From Litoribacillus peritrichatus (lineage in GTDB: Bacteria > Pseudomonadota > Gammaproteobacteria > Pseudomonadales > Litoribrevibacteraceae), in contig NZ_BAABBN010000015.1 of assembly GCF_039537985.1 (NCBI RefSeq), positions 1-64,000 of the forward strand: a DNA stretch of 64,000 nt, written 5' to 3'. Below, in pieces: positions 9,131 through 18,049 of the stretch. Position 1 is the stretch's first letter, and every line of letters starts with the position of its first letter. The position numbers were made by a program, and so were the translations under genes. Below the pieces are notes generated by a model. It searched no databases. It was not told the origin of the DNA and worked only from the letters and a program-made list of their open reading frames with translations.

Positions 9131-11050
9131 ATGTTGATGAGTGCTTGGTATAAGCTCCGTGATCGTCTGGATCAAATTGGTACCGATAATTCGGATTTAG
9201 ACCCGACAGAACGTCCGATTTTTGAGGTTCGTCAGGGCGAACAAGATTACGCGAAGCTGAAAGACATAACGGTCAGTGAAGAAAACCGTTATGGTGAAAA
9301 GATTGATTTATTAAAATGGTCGAACAGTACCGGCTCGCCGGGGTCGTCGTTATTTATTAATGGTAACCCTGAGGTCGGAACGAACCCAAACCGTAATAAG
9401 CAACACGGTTTCCATTTTACTGCAGATAACTGCATCGGTTGCCATGCTTGTGAAGCGGCTTGCAGTGAAAAGAATGAGAATCCGGCGCACATTGCCTTCC
9501 GTTCGGTGGGTTATGTGGAGGGCGGGACTTATCCGGACTACAAGCGTTTGAATATTTCAATGGCGTGTAACCACTGTGATAATCCTGTGTGTCTGAAAGG
9601 GTGTCCAACCAAAGCCTATACCAAACACAGTGAATATGGCGCTGTTCTGCAGGACCCGGAAACCTGTTTTGGTTGTGGCTACTGTACTTGGGTGTGTCCT
9701 TACAATGCGCCGCAGCTGGACCCGATCAAAGGTCGAGTGTCCAAATGTAATATGTGCGTTGACCGTTTGGAAGTGGGCTTAAAGCCTGCTTGTGTGTCGG
9801 CTTGTTTAGGCAACGCGTTGAACTTTGGTGTAGTGGAAAATACGCCGGAAAACCGGGATCAAATTAAAACAGAAATTCCTGGCTTCCCGGATACTTCGAT
9901 TACTCAGCCAAACATTCGTTTCCAGCAAACCCGTACTATGCCGGAAGAGATGGAGCGTACCGACTCGATGCCGATTAAATATCGCAAAGAGGAAGACGGC
10001 TCATTCCGCTCGGTGGTGGATGAAAAAGCAGGTAAGGACCGTTTCTGGAACTTATCTCGCCTTAGCTCCCGTGAAAACCCGCTGGTGATATTTACGCTAT
10101 CAACACAGGCCATTCTGGGCGCATTCTTAATGTTGTTTGTTGGTTCCATGATGGGTGTGGAGTCCATAGAGGCGATTCAGCAAAGCTCTGTGTATTTCCC
10201 ACTGTTGTTTAGCATGATTGGTTTGCAGGCCTTAGTTCTGGTGCTCTCTACTTTGCACTTGGGTAAGCCGTTGCGATTCTACCGTGGTTTTAATAACTTA
10301 CAGAGTTCGCCGCTGAGCCGAGAAGCGCTTGGTATTGCCATGTTCTTTGCGGGTTTAGCAGGCTTCACTTTCTTTGAGTTAGTGAACCGCTGGCTGGAGC
10401 TGTCCATCATTGACTTAATCAGCACTTGTTTTGCGGTGTTTGCTTTGATTTCGGGCCTGATTGGTTTGTACTTCATGCACTGCATTTATCGGATTAAGGC
10501 GCGTCCTTTCTGGAATCATTGGCAGGTGTTAACGTCCTTTTTTGGTACGATGTTCAGCTTAGGTGCTGTGTTGTTGGGAGTTTTTGTTATTCCGGCGATG
10601 TTAATTAACGGTCAGTCGGTTGAGGTTATGTTGCCGATGCTTGCTGCGTTGTCGGCGATTGGGCTGGTGGCTGAAGGTATTGGTTTGGTTGCGCATGCGC
10701 GTTACCTCAACACTGAAAGTGGTGAAGGTGCAGCAGCTCATTACATTCAGTGGACCACGTTTGGTAAAACCTACCTTTTGCGTAATGTACTGGTAGGTGT
10801 TGGCGCTGTGGTTATGACTCTGTTGGCAGTGTTTGCTGGCGATAACGCGACCAGTGTTGTGATTGCAGCTTTAGCATCATTGGCCATAACGGTTGCATTA
10901 CTGATGGGCCGTGCCTTGTTCTACATTCTTGTGATTCCAACGACGATGCCGGGTGCGTTTTTCTGGAAGAACAAAGGGTTTGAGCAACATGCGAGGGACA
11001 TTGGCTTGGCGGAAATGCCGCAAGTGGGTGTGATTGCTGATTTGCATTAA
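9131..11050 (+). CDS. Fused DmsB-like ferredoxin and DmsC-like membrane anchor
   Basis: A 639-residue fusion. Residues ~90-230 carry four [4Fe-4S] cysteine clusters (CIGCHACEAAC, CNHCDNPVCLKGCP, CFGCGYCTWVCP and CNMCVDRLEVGLKPACVSAC) as in DmsB. Residues ~310-620 contain eight membrane segments like the quinol-oxidising DmsC anchor. It would carry electrons from quinol to the preceding molybdoenzyme, with the iron-sulfur domain facing the cytoplasm because neither protein has a Tat signal. The start at 9131 is chosen for the GAGGGG ribosome site 8 bases upstream. DmsB and DmsC are separate proteins in the E. coli enzyme. Confidence 0.85.
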   Translation: MLMSAWYKLRDRLDQIGTDNSDLDPTERPIFEVRQGEQDYAKLKDITVSEENRYGEKIDLLKWSNSTGSPGSSLFINGNPEVGTNPNRNKQHGFHFTADNCIGCHACEAACSEKNENPAHIAFRSVGYVEGGTYPDYKRLNISMACNHCDNPVCLKGCPTKAYTKHSEYGAVLQDPETCFGCGYCTWVCPYNAPQLDPIKGRVSKCNMCVDRLEVGLKPACVSACLGNALNFGVVENTPENRDQIKTEIPGFPDTSITQPNIRFQQTRTMPEEMERTDSMPIKYRKEEDGSFRSVVDEKAGKDRFWNLSRLSSRENPLVIFTLSTQAILGAFLMLFVGSMMGVESIEAIQQSSVYFPLLFSMIGLQALVLVLSTLHLGKPLRFYRGFNNLQSSPLSREALGIAMFFAGLAGFTFFELVNRWLELSIIDLISTCFAVFALISGLIGLYFMHCIYRIKARPFWNHWQVLTSFFGTMFSLGAVLLGVFVIPAMLINGQSVEVMLPMLAALSAIGLVAEGIGLVAHARYLNTESGEGAAAHYIQWTTFGKTYLLRNVLVGVGAVVMTLLAVFAGDNATSVVIAALASLAITVALLMGRALFYILVIPTTMPGAFFWKNKGFEQHARDIGLAEMPQVGVIADLH

Positions 11051-11074
11051 GCTTGCAGTGAAATAAAATGAAAT

Positions 11075-11104
11075 AAAAAACCCAGCCTGAGTGCTGGGTT
11101 TTTT
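11075..11104. terminator. Bidirectional intrinsic terminator
   Basis: AAAAAACCCAGC and GCTGGGTTTTTT form a 12-bp stem with a 6-base loop. It ends the reductase operon on the plus strand and the Sel1-repeat gene on the minus strand. Confidence 0.92.
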
Positions 11105-11128
11105 ATTGAGTGCGGTTCTTAAATCACT

Positions 11129-11884
11129 TTAAGCTTGGTAAAAATCATCGGTTGGCAGCTGGTTTTGATGTTTGTTGATAAGCAGCTCAAGTTGTTCCTT
11201 GCCCTCAACCAGCTCCTCATTCGTCAGTTCTGCCGTCATAATTGGCTCGGCATCTTTGGCTTCCTGAACGTTTGCTTTGGCGGCTAACAATGTCCAGGCG
11301 TAAGCAAGAGGTTTGTTTTGTTCTACGCCGTTGCCGGAATAATACATGACGCCTAAATTATGCCAGGCTTTGGTAAAGCCTGCGTCTGCAGCTTGTTGGT
11401 AGAGTTGAAAGGCAAGGCTTTTATCTTCAACACAACCCAGCCCGTCTTCATAAAACGTGGCCAGGTTAAATTGGGCTGCGCTGAGTCCTAATTTGGCGGC
11501 TTCAGAAAACCAATAGAACGCTGAGACCAAATCCACTTTGCCCAGGGTTCCCTGTGCATAAAGCAATGCCAGGCTGTACTGGGCTTCGGGTAAGTCTTGT
11601 TTGCCTGCGCGCCAAAAACACTCAGCTGCTAACTCCGGGTACTGTTGCTGGCCATCGCCCTGCTCATAAAAATGGCCAAGGTGATAGAGCGCAAGGGGCG
11701 CCCCTTGCTCTGAATACTGTTTGGACAAGTTAAATAATTGCTGAGGGTCGCTTTCACATTTACGAAGCGCAATGCTGAACGTGTTATTTAAATGGTGAAT
11801 ATCTTTTTCAGAAAGAAGGTCTTCCGGGTATTGGGAGGACGTGTTTTTTTTGGTGAAACGTTTAAAGAACTGACCTAATGACAT
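11129..11884 (-). CDS. Sel1-like repeat protein
   Basis: A 251-residue soluble protein containing about four Sel1/TPR-like repeats between residues ~60 and 205, with motifs such as ALYHLGHFYEQGDG, AQYSLALLYAQG, AQFNLATFYEDGLG and AWHNLGVMYYSGNGV. Such repeats are protein-interaction scaffolds. No signal peptide is visible. It sits in the opposite orientation between two nitrogen-regulated operons with no evident functional link. Confidence 0.75.
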   Translation of the reverse strand: MSLGQFFKRFTKKNTSSQYPEDLLSEKDIHHLNNTFSIALRKCESDPQQLFNLSKQYSEQGAPLALYHLGHFYEQGDGQQQYPELAAECFWRAGKQDLPEAQYSLALLYAQGTLGKVDLVSAFYWFSEAAKLGLSAAQFNLATFYEDGLGCVEDKSLAFQLYQQAADAGFTKAWHNLGVMYYSGNGVEQNKPLAYAWTLLAAKANVQEAKDAEPIMTAELTNEELVEGKEQLELLINKHQNQLPTDDFYQA

Positions 11885-12088
11885 GGCTTCTTCCTACAAT
11901 CTGCTTGCCCTTCATTCTAGCAATACTGGCTTGCTTAAGTCTTTGAATAATTAGGATATCGCTGTCTTCTTTCGATGAGTGATTGAGATCCGCTTAAATC
12001 TTGCAAAGAGTTGGGGCAATTCTGAAATTCTGTCCATCCGGGTGCTTTTTTTGCACTGTACTAATACAAAAATGACCTGTTTTCTTAA

Positions 12089-12105
12089 TGCACTTTCAGG
12101 TTGCA
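12089..12105. promoter_or_regulatory. NtrC-like enhancer site upstream of nirB
   Basis: TGCAC-N7-TTGCA has one mismatch to the TGCAC-N7-GTGCA NtrC site, 140 bases upstream of the nirB sigma-54 promoter. A further GGTGCAC half-site is at about 12145. Confidence 0.5.
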
Positions 12106-12243
12106 TCATTTTGGGAGATTGATTGTGTATTCGTGGTTTTTTTTGGTGCACTTATTTTTCGTGGGGTTTTGATATTAAAAAGAATGGTTCTTATTTGTCG
12201 TGTAACATTATGATTTTTATGTAATAAAAAAATAAAATTTAAG

Positions 12244-12261
12244 TTGGCACACTAACTGCTT
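12244..12261 (+). promoter_or_regulatory. Sigma-54 promoter for nirBD
   Basis: TTGGCACACTAACTGCTT has GG (12246) and GC (12258) exactly 10 bases apart with a perfect TGGCAC -24 element. The nirB start is about 43 bases downstream. The 5' untranslated leader is short, with no room for an antitermination structure. Confidence 0.8.
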
Positions 12262-12303
12262 TCTCTGGGTAATAGAATTAAACATGTATTGGGAAGAGTT
12301 ACC

Positions 12304-14847
12304 ATGAGTAAGCAAAGAATAGTAATTGTCGGTAATGGTATGGTTGGTCATAAATTTATCGACAATGTTCTAAATGGTGAGTCACGTGATCAATATCAGT
12401 TGGTGACGTTCTCTGAAGAACCTCGTCAAGCGTATGATCGTGTACATCTTACGGAATACTTTGCAGGACGCTCCGCTGACGACCTATTAATGGCTCCTGT
12501 TGGCTACTACGAAGAAAACGGTGTAGAAATTCATATTGATGAGAAAATCGTTGATATTGATCTGGATGCAAAAGAAGTTATCAGCGCAAGCGGTTTACGC
12601 GTTGCTTATGACAAGCTGGTGCTTGCAACAGGTTCTTTCCCGTTCGTTCCCCCAATTCCTGGTCACGATAAAGAGCATTGTTTGGTTTATCGTACCATTG
12701 AAGATTTAGAAGCAATTAAGGCTTCAGCAAAAGGCTCCAAGACCGGCGTGGTTGTTGGTGGTGGTTTGCTGGGGCTGGAAGCGGCGAAAGCATTGCATGA
12801 TCTGGATCTTCAGGCGCACGTTGTTCAGTTCTCTGATCGTCTGATGGACGTTCAGTTAGACGTTGGCGGCGGCGCAATGTTGAAGCACAAAATTGAAAAC
12901 CTGGGTGTTCAGGTTCACTGCTCAAAGAATACCGTAAACATTGCAGACGGTGAGAATGCGCGTTATCGCATGGAGTTTGCGGACGGTGAGTCGCTAGAAA
13001 CAGATATGATTTTATTCTCGGCGGGTATTCGTCCTCAAGACGAGCTGGCCAGAAAAACAGGTCTTGAAATTGGCCCTCGTGGCGGAATTCTGGTGAACAA
13101 TCAGTGCCAGACTTCCAATGAAGATATTTATGCCATCGGTGAGTGTGCGCTTTGGAATAATCAGATCTTTGGTTTGGTTGCACCGGGTTATCAAATGGCG
13201 CAGGTTGCGCACGATCACATCGTTACCAGCGGTGAGACAGAAAACGCATTTACCGGTGCAGATATGTCCACCAAGCTGAAATTGATGGGCGTTGACGTGG
13301 CAAGTATCGGTGACTCTTTGGGCCGTACCCCAGGCAGCCACAGTTATACCTACGTTGATGAACCTGCTGAAGTGTATAAGCGCATTATTGTCAGCGAAGA
13401 CAAAACCAAGTTATTGGGTGCTGTGTTGGTGGGCGAAGCTGAAGACTACGGTACTTTGCTTCAATACGCATTAAACGGTATTGACCTTCCTGAACATCCG
13501 GACGGTTTGATTCTTCCGAACCGTGACGGTGCAGCACCAGCGGGTCTTGGCCCGGATGCATTGCCTGATACGGCTCAGATTTGTTCTTGTTATGACGTGA
13601 GTAAAGGCGCGATCTGTTGCAGTGTTCAGAACGGTGCTCAGACCATCGGCGAAGTTAAGGATGCAACACAGGCCGCGACAGGTTGTGGTGGTTGTGCCGC
13701 TTTGGTTACTCAGGTGATGAACAGTGAGCTTGAAAAGCTGGGTGTGGAAGTAAACACCGACATCTGTGAGCACTTTGCGTATACCCGTCAAGAGCTTTTC
13801 CACATCATTAAAGTAGAAAAAATTAAGACATTCTACGAATTGTTAGAAAAGCACGGTAAAGGTCACGGTTGTGACATCTGTAAGCCAACGGTGGGTTCTA
13901 TCCTGGCTTCCGTATGGAACGAGCACGTGATGGATGCAGACATTCATCCGCTGCAAGACACTAACGATTACTACATGGCGAACCTACAGAAGGACGGTAC
14001 TTACTCAATCGTTCCTCGTATGGCCGGTGGTGAAGTAACACCTGAGAAACTGATCGTTCTTGGTCAGGTGGCTAAAGATTACAACCTGTATACCAAAGTT
14101 ACCGGTGGCCAGCGTATTGACTTGTTCGGTGCTCGTGCTGAAGAGCTTCCTGAGATCTGGCGTCGTTTGGTGGATGCAGGCTTTGAAACAGGCCATGCAT
14201 ACGGAAAGTCTCTTCGTACGGTGAAGTCATGCGTAGGTAGTACCTGGTGTCGTTACGGTGTTGATGACAGTGTGGGCTTAGCGGTTGAGGTTGAGAATCG
14301 TTATAAGGGTCTGCGTTCACCTCATAAGATTAAGTTCGCGGTTTCTGGTTGTACTCGTGAGTGTGCCGAAGCACAAGGTAAAGACGTAGGAATTATCGCT
14401 ACTGAAAACGGCTGGAACCTATACGTTTGTGGTAATGGTGGTATGAAGCCACGTCACGCAGATCTGATTGCTTCTGACCTGGATAAAGAAACTCTGATCA
14501 AGTACATAGATCGCTTCCTGATGTTCTATATCCGTACCGCAGATCGTCTACAGCGTACCTCTGTGTGGTTTGATAATCTGGAAGGTGGTCTGGATTATCT
14601 GAAGAGTGTGATCATCGATGACAAGCTGGAGCTATGTGCCGAGCTTGAAGAAGATATGCAGCACGTTGTTGATACTTACGAATGTGAGTGGAAGAAAGCG
14701 ATTGATGATCCTGAAAAACTGAAGCGCTTCCGTCATTTCGTGAACTCTGATGAGAAGGATAACAACGTAGTTTTTGTTGAAGAGCGTGGTCAGATCCGCC
14801 CGGCAACAGAAGATGAAAAGAAAATCCCTGTGGCTGAAGTTGTGTAA
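12304..14847 (+). CDS. nirB: Assimilatory nitrite reductase [NAD(P)H], large subunit
   Basis: Reduces nitrite to ammonium in the cytoplasm. The ~847-residue protein shows, in order: an FAD-binding Rossmann fold (VIVGNGMVGHKF), an NAD-binding fold (VVGGGLLGLEAAKAL), a BFD-like [2Fe-2S] domain (CSCYDVSKG...TGCGGC, residues ~425-475), the ferredoxin-like half-domain, and the sirohaem/[4Fe-4S] site CVGSTWCRYG...CTRECAEAQGKDVG (~640-700). The ATG at 12304 is chosen over the upstream TTG at 12289 because it starts the conserved MSKQRIVIVGNG. It forms an operon with nirD. Confidence 0.95.
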   Translation: MSKQRIVIVGNGMVGHKFIDNVLNGESRDQYQLVTFSEEPRQAYDRVHLTEYFAGRSADDLLMAPVGYYEENGVEIHIDEKIVDIDLDAKEVISASGLRVAYDKLVLATGSFPFVPPIPGHDKEHCLVYRTIEDLEAIKASAKGSKTGVVVGGGLLGLEAAKALHDLDLQAHVVQFSDRLMDVQLDVGGGAMLKHKIENLGVQVHCSKNTVNIADGENARYRMEFADGESLETDMILFSAGIRPQDELARKTGLEIGPRGGILVNNQCQTSNEDIYAIGECALWNNQIFGLVAPGYQMAQVAHDHIVTSGETENAFTGADMSTKLKLMGVDVASIGDSLGRTPGSHSYTYVDEPAEVYKRIIVSEDKTKLLGAVLVGEAEDYGTLLQYALNGIDLPEHPDGLILPNRDGAAPAGLGPDALPDTAQICSCYDVSKGAICCSVQNGAQTIGEVKDATQAATGCGGCAALVTQVMNSELEKLGVEVNTDICEHFAYTRQELFHIIKVEKIKTFYELLEKHGKGHGCDICKPTVGSILASVWNEHVMDADIHPLQDTNDYYMANLQKDGTYSIVPRMAGGEVTPEKLIVLGQVAKDYNLYTKVTGGQRIDLFGARAEELPEIWRRLVDAGFETGHAYGKSLRTVKSCVGSTWCRYGVDDSVGLAVEVENRYKGLRSPHKIKFAVSGCTRECAEAQGKDVGIIATENGWNLYVCGNGGMKPRHADLIASDLDKETLIKYIDRFLMFYIRTADRLQRTSVWFDNLEGGLDYLKSVIIDDKLELCAELEEDMQHVVDTYECEWKKAIDDPEKLKRFRHFVNSDEKDNNVVFVEERGQIRPATEDEKKIPVAEVV

Positions 14848-14891
14848 CTTCACTGTAAATCGAAACACACAGATATAGAGAGATTCATAAC

Positions 14892-15218
14892 ATGAGCGAC
14901 AATTGGATAGAAGTTTGTAAGTTAGATGACATTGTTCCTGATACCGGTGTTTGTGCCTTGGTGAATGATAAGCAAGTGGCTTTGTTCAGAACCAGAAACA
15001 ACGACCTGTTTGCGATTGATAATCACGATCCATTCAGTAAAGCGAATGTACTTTCGCGCGGTATCGTCGGCTCTTTGGGCGACAAGATTGTGGTTGCATC
15101 GCCTATTTATAAACAACACTTCTGCCTGGAAACGGGTGCGTGTCTTGAAGATGAAGAAGTGAAGTTAAATGTTTATAAAGTAAAAGCGTCTGATGACAAG
15201 GTTGCAGTTCAGGCTTAA
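14892..15218 (+). CDS. nirD: Nitrite reductase small subunit
   Basis: A 108-residue Rieske-fold subunit of NirBD. Like other NirD proteins it lacks the Cys-His pairs that hold a Rieske cluster and is structural or regulatory. It starts 44 bases after nirB with AGAGAG upstream of the ATG, and a terminator follows. Confidence 0.93.
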   Translation: MSDNWIEVCKLDDIVPDTGVCALVNDKQVALFRTRNNDLFAIDNHDPFSKANVLSRGIVGSLGDKIVVASPIYKQHFCLETGACLEDEEVKLNVYKVKASDDKVAVQA

Positions 15219-15283
15219 ATGATAAGCCGTTTCTAACATGAAAAGTTTTTGATTTGTTACTTCGGTAACATCTTCCCCCGCTT

Positions 15284-15309
15284 GCCCAATACTCTGTATT
15301 GGGCTTTTT
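15284..15309 (+). terminator. Intrinsic terminator of nirBD
   Basis: GCCCAATAC and GTATTGGGC form a perfect 9-bp stem with a TCT loop and a T7 tract. Confidence 0.93.
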
Positions 15310-15530
15310 TTATTCTGGTTGAGCTTTTTTATTTTTGGTTGAGCTTAATTGTGTCCTGTTTCAGGCCATTAAAAAGAAGTTGGCACCAATTACAGTCTTA
15401 AATATTTCCGTTGCTACTTGTTTTTGTATATAACTTATTGATTTGTATTGTTTTAATTGTATTGGCTTGATATGTGTTTAATGCTGACGGTGTAAAGAAT
15501 GGGATATTCAGTATGGGAAAAGGTACATCC

Positions 15531-16139
15531 ATGATTAATGGGCTAAATAAGGAAGACGTTACGGTGCCGATGTCAAAAGTATTTTTAGTGAATATGACAG
15601 AAGCACAAAGCTCCTTTTTGAAGCGAGCCTTGGAAGATGATGATTATCAAGTGGTTGCCAGTGTTAACGAGGCAAATGACTTGGTGAACAAAGTGGATCA
15701 GTCCGGTGCTGAAATTGTGGTGCTCTGTTTAGACTCGCCTAATGCGTTTGTGTTGGAACAACTGACAGAGCTGAATGCCTGCTCGCCTAAACCGGTCATT
15801 ATGTTTGCAGAATATGACGCGCCGTCCGTGATTAAACAAGTGGTGGCTTCAGGCGTCAGTGCCTATGTGGTGGCTGAAATTCATCCTCATCGCATTCGTT
15901 CGACCATTTCGGTGGCGGTGATTCGGTTTAAAGAACAGCAAACGTTATTGACTGAACTGAAAAACGCACAAACTCAACTGGCGGACAGAAAGTTGGTGGA
16001 TCGGGCAAAAGGCCTGTTAATGGAGCACCAAGGTCTGACGGAAGATCAGGCGTATAAAAAGTTGCGGAAAATGTCGATGGATAAAGGCAAAAATTTGGCA
16101 AGCGTGGCTGAGTCGGTAGTGGATATTTTATCGCTGTGA
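15531..16139 (+). CDS. nasT: NasT-type ANTAR antitermination regulator
   Basis: A response-regulator-like receiver domain followed by a C-terminal ANTAR RNA-binding domain (LVDRAKGLLMEHQGLTEDQA onward). ANTAR proteins bind tandem hexaloop hairpins in leader RNAs and prevent termination; such hairpins lie ~270 bases downstream, ahead of nrtA. The ATG at 15531 has an AAAAGG site 7-8 bases upstream; the homologous core begins at the ATG at 15570. The partner nitrate sensor NasS, usually encoded next door, is not in this window. No convincing sigma-54 promoter precedes it, only an imperfect TTGGCAC. Confidence 0.85.
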   Translation: MINGLNKEDVTVPMSKVFLVNMTEAQSSFLKRALEDDDYQVVASVNEANDLVNKVDQSGAEIVVLCLDSPNAFVLEQLTELNACSPKPVIMFAEYDAPSVIKQVVASGVSAYVVAEIHPHRIRSTISVAVIRFKEQQTLLTELKNAQTQLADRKLVDRAKGLLMEHQGLTEDQAYKKLRKMSMDKGKNLASVAESVVDILSL

Positions 16140-16253
16140 GGGGATGTCTTTTACTAAGCGGGCGGGGCTGCTTCTAAATGGGTCGGTTTGTTATGGTGAT
16201 GGTCGTTTTAGGGCGAAGAGGCAGAACAAACCTGAACATTAAGGAGAGGTGAA

Positions 16254-16270
16254 TGCACAGGTGAAGTGCA
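16254..16270. promoter_or_regulatory. NtrC-binding site upstream of the nrt operon
   Basis: TGCACAGGTGAAGTGCA is a perfect TGCAC-N7-GTGCA palindrome, 94 bases upstream of the -24 element of the nrt sigma-54 promoter. The spacing is typical of an NtrC enhancer. Confidence 0.7.
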
Positions 16271-16361
16271 TGGTGTTTTTAAGGGTGAACTTTTGGCTCG
16301 TATTGCGGTTTAAATTAACCATTTGACTAATTAGTAGCCTTCTTTTGAGGTTTTTTAAAAG

Positions 16362-16379
16362 TTGGCACACCGTATGCTT
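16362..16379 (+). promoter_or_regulatory. Sigma-54 promoter for nrtABC
   Basis: TTGGCACACCGTATGCTT has GG (16364) and GC (16376) 10 bases apart with a perfect TGGCAC. The transcript would begin near 16388, just before the antitermination leader. Confidence 0.82.
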
Positions 16380-16410
16380 TATATAAAGGTGTAAACGAAT
16401 AGATTATTTA

Positions 16411-16474
16411 TTGCTGCCAACGGAGGTGGCAATACAAACATTTCCTCGGTAAACAACGGCGTTTATTAAGAGGA
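16411..16474 (+). promoter_or_regulatory. Tandem ANTAR hexaloop hairpins (NasT target)
   Basis: Hairpin 1 (16411-16432) has an 8-bp stem, TTGCTGCC with GGTGGCAA, and the hexaloop AACGGA. Hairpin 2 (16443-16474) has GGTAAAC with GTTTATT extended by TCCTC with GAGGA, and the hexaloop AACGGC. A 10-base linker separates them. Both loops have A at position 1 and G at position 4, the signature established for ANTAR-recognised RNAs. A strong terminator follows directly. Confidence 0.82.
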
Positions 16475-16483
16475 TGAGCAAAG

Positions 16484-16538
16484 GCGCTCACTGATCATTA
16501 CTTCTCAATAAGTAATGGATTGGTGGGCGCTTTTTTTT
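16484..16538 (+). terminator. Leader terminator controlled by antitermination
   Basis: GCGCTCAC pairs with GTGGGCGC, enclosing an inner ATTACTT/AAGTAAT stem, followed by T8. It lies inside the leader, before the nrtA start, so transcription would stop unless NasT stabilises the upstream hairpins. Confidence 0.85.
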
Positions 16539-16595
16539 GGAATTTTAAAAACAATTAACAGTTTTTGCATAACAAAAGTAGACGAGGACCTAGCC

Positions 16596-17969
16596 ATGAA
16601 GAAGTGGTTTAAACCGTTCAAGTTAGCAGCGATGGCTGCATGTATAGGCCTGACTGCCACCGCAGTTCAAGCTGAGAAATTGGGCTACCCGGAAAAAGAA
16701 GAACTGAAGTTTGGTTTTATTAAATTGACGGATATGGCTCCGATTGCTGTGGCTTATGAAAATGGCTATTTCGAAGATGAAGGTCTTTACGTCACCATTG
16801 AGGCACAGGCAAACTGGAAAGTGTTATTAGACGGAGTCATTGATGGCCGCCTGGATGGCGCTCACATGTTGGCGGGCCAACCCATTGCGGCCACCATGGG
16901 CTTTGGTACCAAAGCTGAAATTATTACCCCCTTTTCAATGGACCTGAACGGGAATGGCATTACGGTTTCCAATGAAATCTGGGATCAAATGAAGCCAAAC
17001 ATTCCTAAGCAAGCCGATGGCAAACCCGTTCACCCGATTAAAGCCGATGCCCTGAAGCCTGTTGTTGAAAAATACAAGGATGAAGGCAAACCTTTCAACA
17101 TGGGCATGGTATTCCCGGTATCCACCCATAACTACGAGTTGCGTTACTGGTTAGCGGCCGGTGGCATTCACCCAGGTTTTTATGCGCCGCACAAAGGGGA
17201 CATTTCCGGTCAGATTGATGCGGATGCCTTGTTGTCCGTGACACCTCCGCCTCAAATGCCAGCGACGTTGGAAGCCGGTACGATTTATGGCTATTGCGTA
17301 GGGGAACCTTGGAATCAGCAAGCGGTATTTAAAGGCATTGGTGTACCTGTGGTGACCGACTATGAAATCTGGAAAGACAACCCGGAGAAAGTATTTGGTA
17401 TCACCAAGCAGTTTGCTGAAAAGTACCCGAACACGACCGTTCGTTTAACTCGCGCACTGATTCGTGCGGCACAATGGCTGGATGCCAATAACAACGCCAA
17501 CCGCCCGGCGGCAGTGAAGATTTTATCCAAGTCGAACTACGTGGGCGCTGATTACGATGTGATTGCGAACTCCATGACCGGAACGTTCGAATACGAAAAA
17601 GGTGACAAGCGTGCAGTGCCTGATTTCAACGTGTTCTTCCGTTACAACGCAACCTATCCTTACTACTCGGATGCCATCTGGTATTTAACGCAAATGCGTC
17701 GCTGGGGACAAATCAGCGAAGACAAGTCGGATGATTGGTACAAAGATCTGGCTAAGAAAGTATATCGCCCGGACATCTATGAGAAAGCGGCTAAGTCTCT
17801 AATCAAAGACGGCCTGGTGATGTCTAAAGATTTCCCGGACTTCGCTACGGAAGACGGTTTCCGTGATCCACAGACGCACTTCATCGATAACATTGTTTAC
17901 GACGGTACTAAGCCAAACGAATACATCAATAAATTCTCAATCGGTCTAAAACAAGGCGACAAACTTTAA
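16596..17969 (+). CDS. nrtA: Nitrate ABC transporter, periplasmic binding protein
   Basis: A ~457-residue NrtA/NasF-type binding protein. The N-terminus has a classic signal peptide ending TAVQA near residue 26, so it is periplasmic and not the cytoplasmic sensor NasS, which is homologous. The open frame extends upstream to 16515 but that would overlap the leader terminator, so the ATG at 16596 with GACGAGG upstream is used. It delivers nitrate (perhaps nitrite) to NrtB. First gene of nrtABC. Confidence 0.92.
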   Translation: MKKWFKPFKLAAMAACIGLTATAVQAEKLGYPEKEELKFGFIKLTDMAPIAVAYENGYFEDEGLYVTIEAQANWKVLLDGVIDGRLDGAHMLAGQPIAATMGFGTKAEIITPFSMDLNGNGITVSNEIWDQMKPNIPKQADGKPVHPIKADALKPVVEKYKDEGKPFNMGMVFPVSTHNYELRYWLAAGGIHPGFYAPHKGDISGQIDADALLSVTPPPQMPATLEAGTIYGYCVGEPWNQQAVFKGIGVPVVTDYEIWKDNPEKVFGITKQFAEKYPNTTVRLTRALIRAAQWLDANNNANRPAAVKILSKSNYVGADYDVIANSMTGTFEYEKGDKRAVPDFNVFFRYNATYPYYSDAIWYLTQMRRWGQISEDKSDDWYKDLAKKVYRPDIYEKAAKSLIKDGLVMSKDFPDFATEDGFRDPQTHFIDNIVYDGTKPNEYINKFSIGLKQGDKL

Positions 17970-17979
17970 TTGTTGCTAA

Positions 17980-18014
17980 GAGCCTCCAAGCCACTGCTTG
18001 CAGTGGTCTGGCTC
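17980..18014 (+). other. Intercistronic hairpin between nrtA and nrtB
   Basis: GAGCC...GGCTC encloses GCCACTGC/GCAGTGG with no T tract. Hairpins at this place commonly protect the abundant binding-protein mRNA from 3' decay, which would favour NrtA over NrtB. Confidence 0.6.
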
Positions 18015-18049
18015 ATAAAAAATATAAGGTTGAGAAAGGAGTGAATAGC

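Noticed and set aside
12716..14320. Long open frames antisense to nirB
   Set aside because: They are shadows of a highly conserved coding frame, with no ribosome sites or recognisable domains.
15370..15400. TTGGCACC upstream of nasT as a sigma-54 promoter
   Set aside because: The -24 half is good, but no GC follows at the 10-base spacing; not reported as a promoter.
16515..16595. N-terminal extension of NrtA from the first in-frame start
   Set aside because: It would overlap the leader terminator and precede a clear signal peptide; the ATG at 16596 is used.
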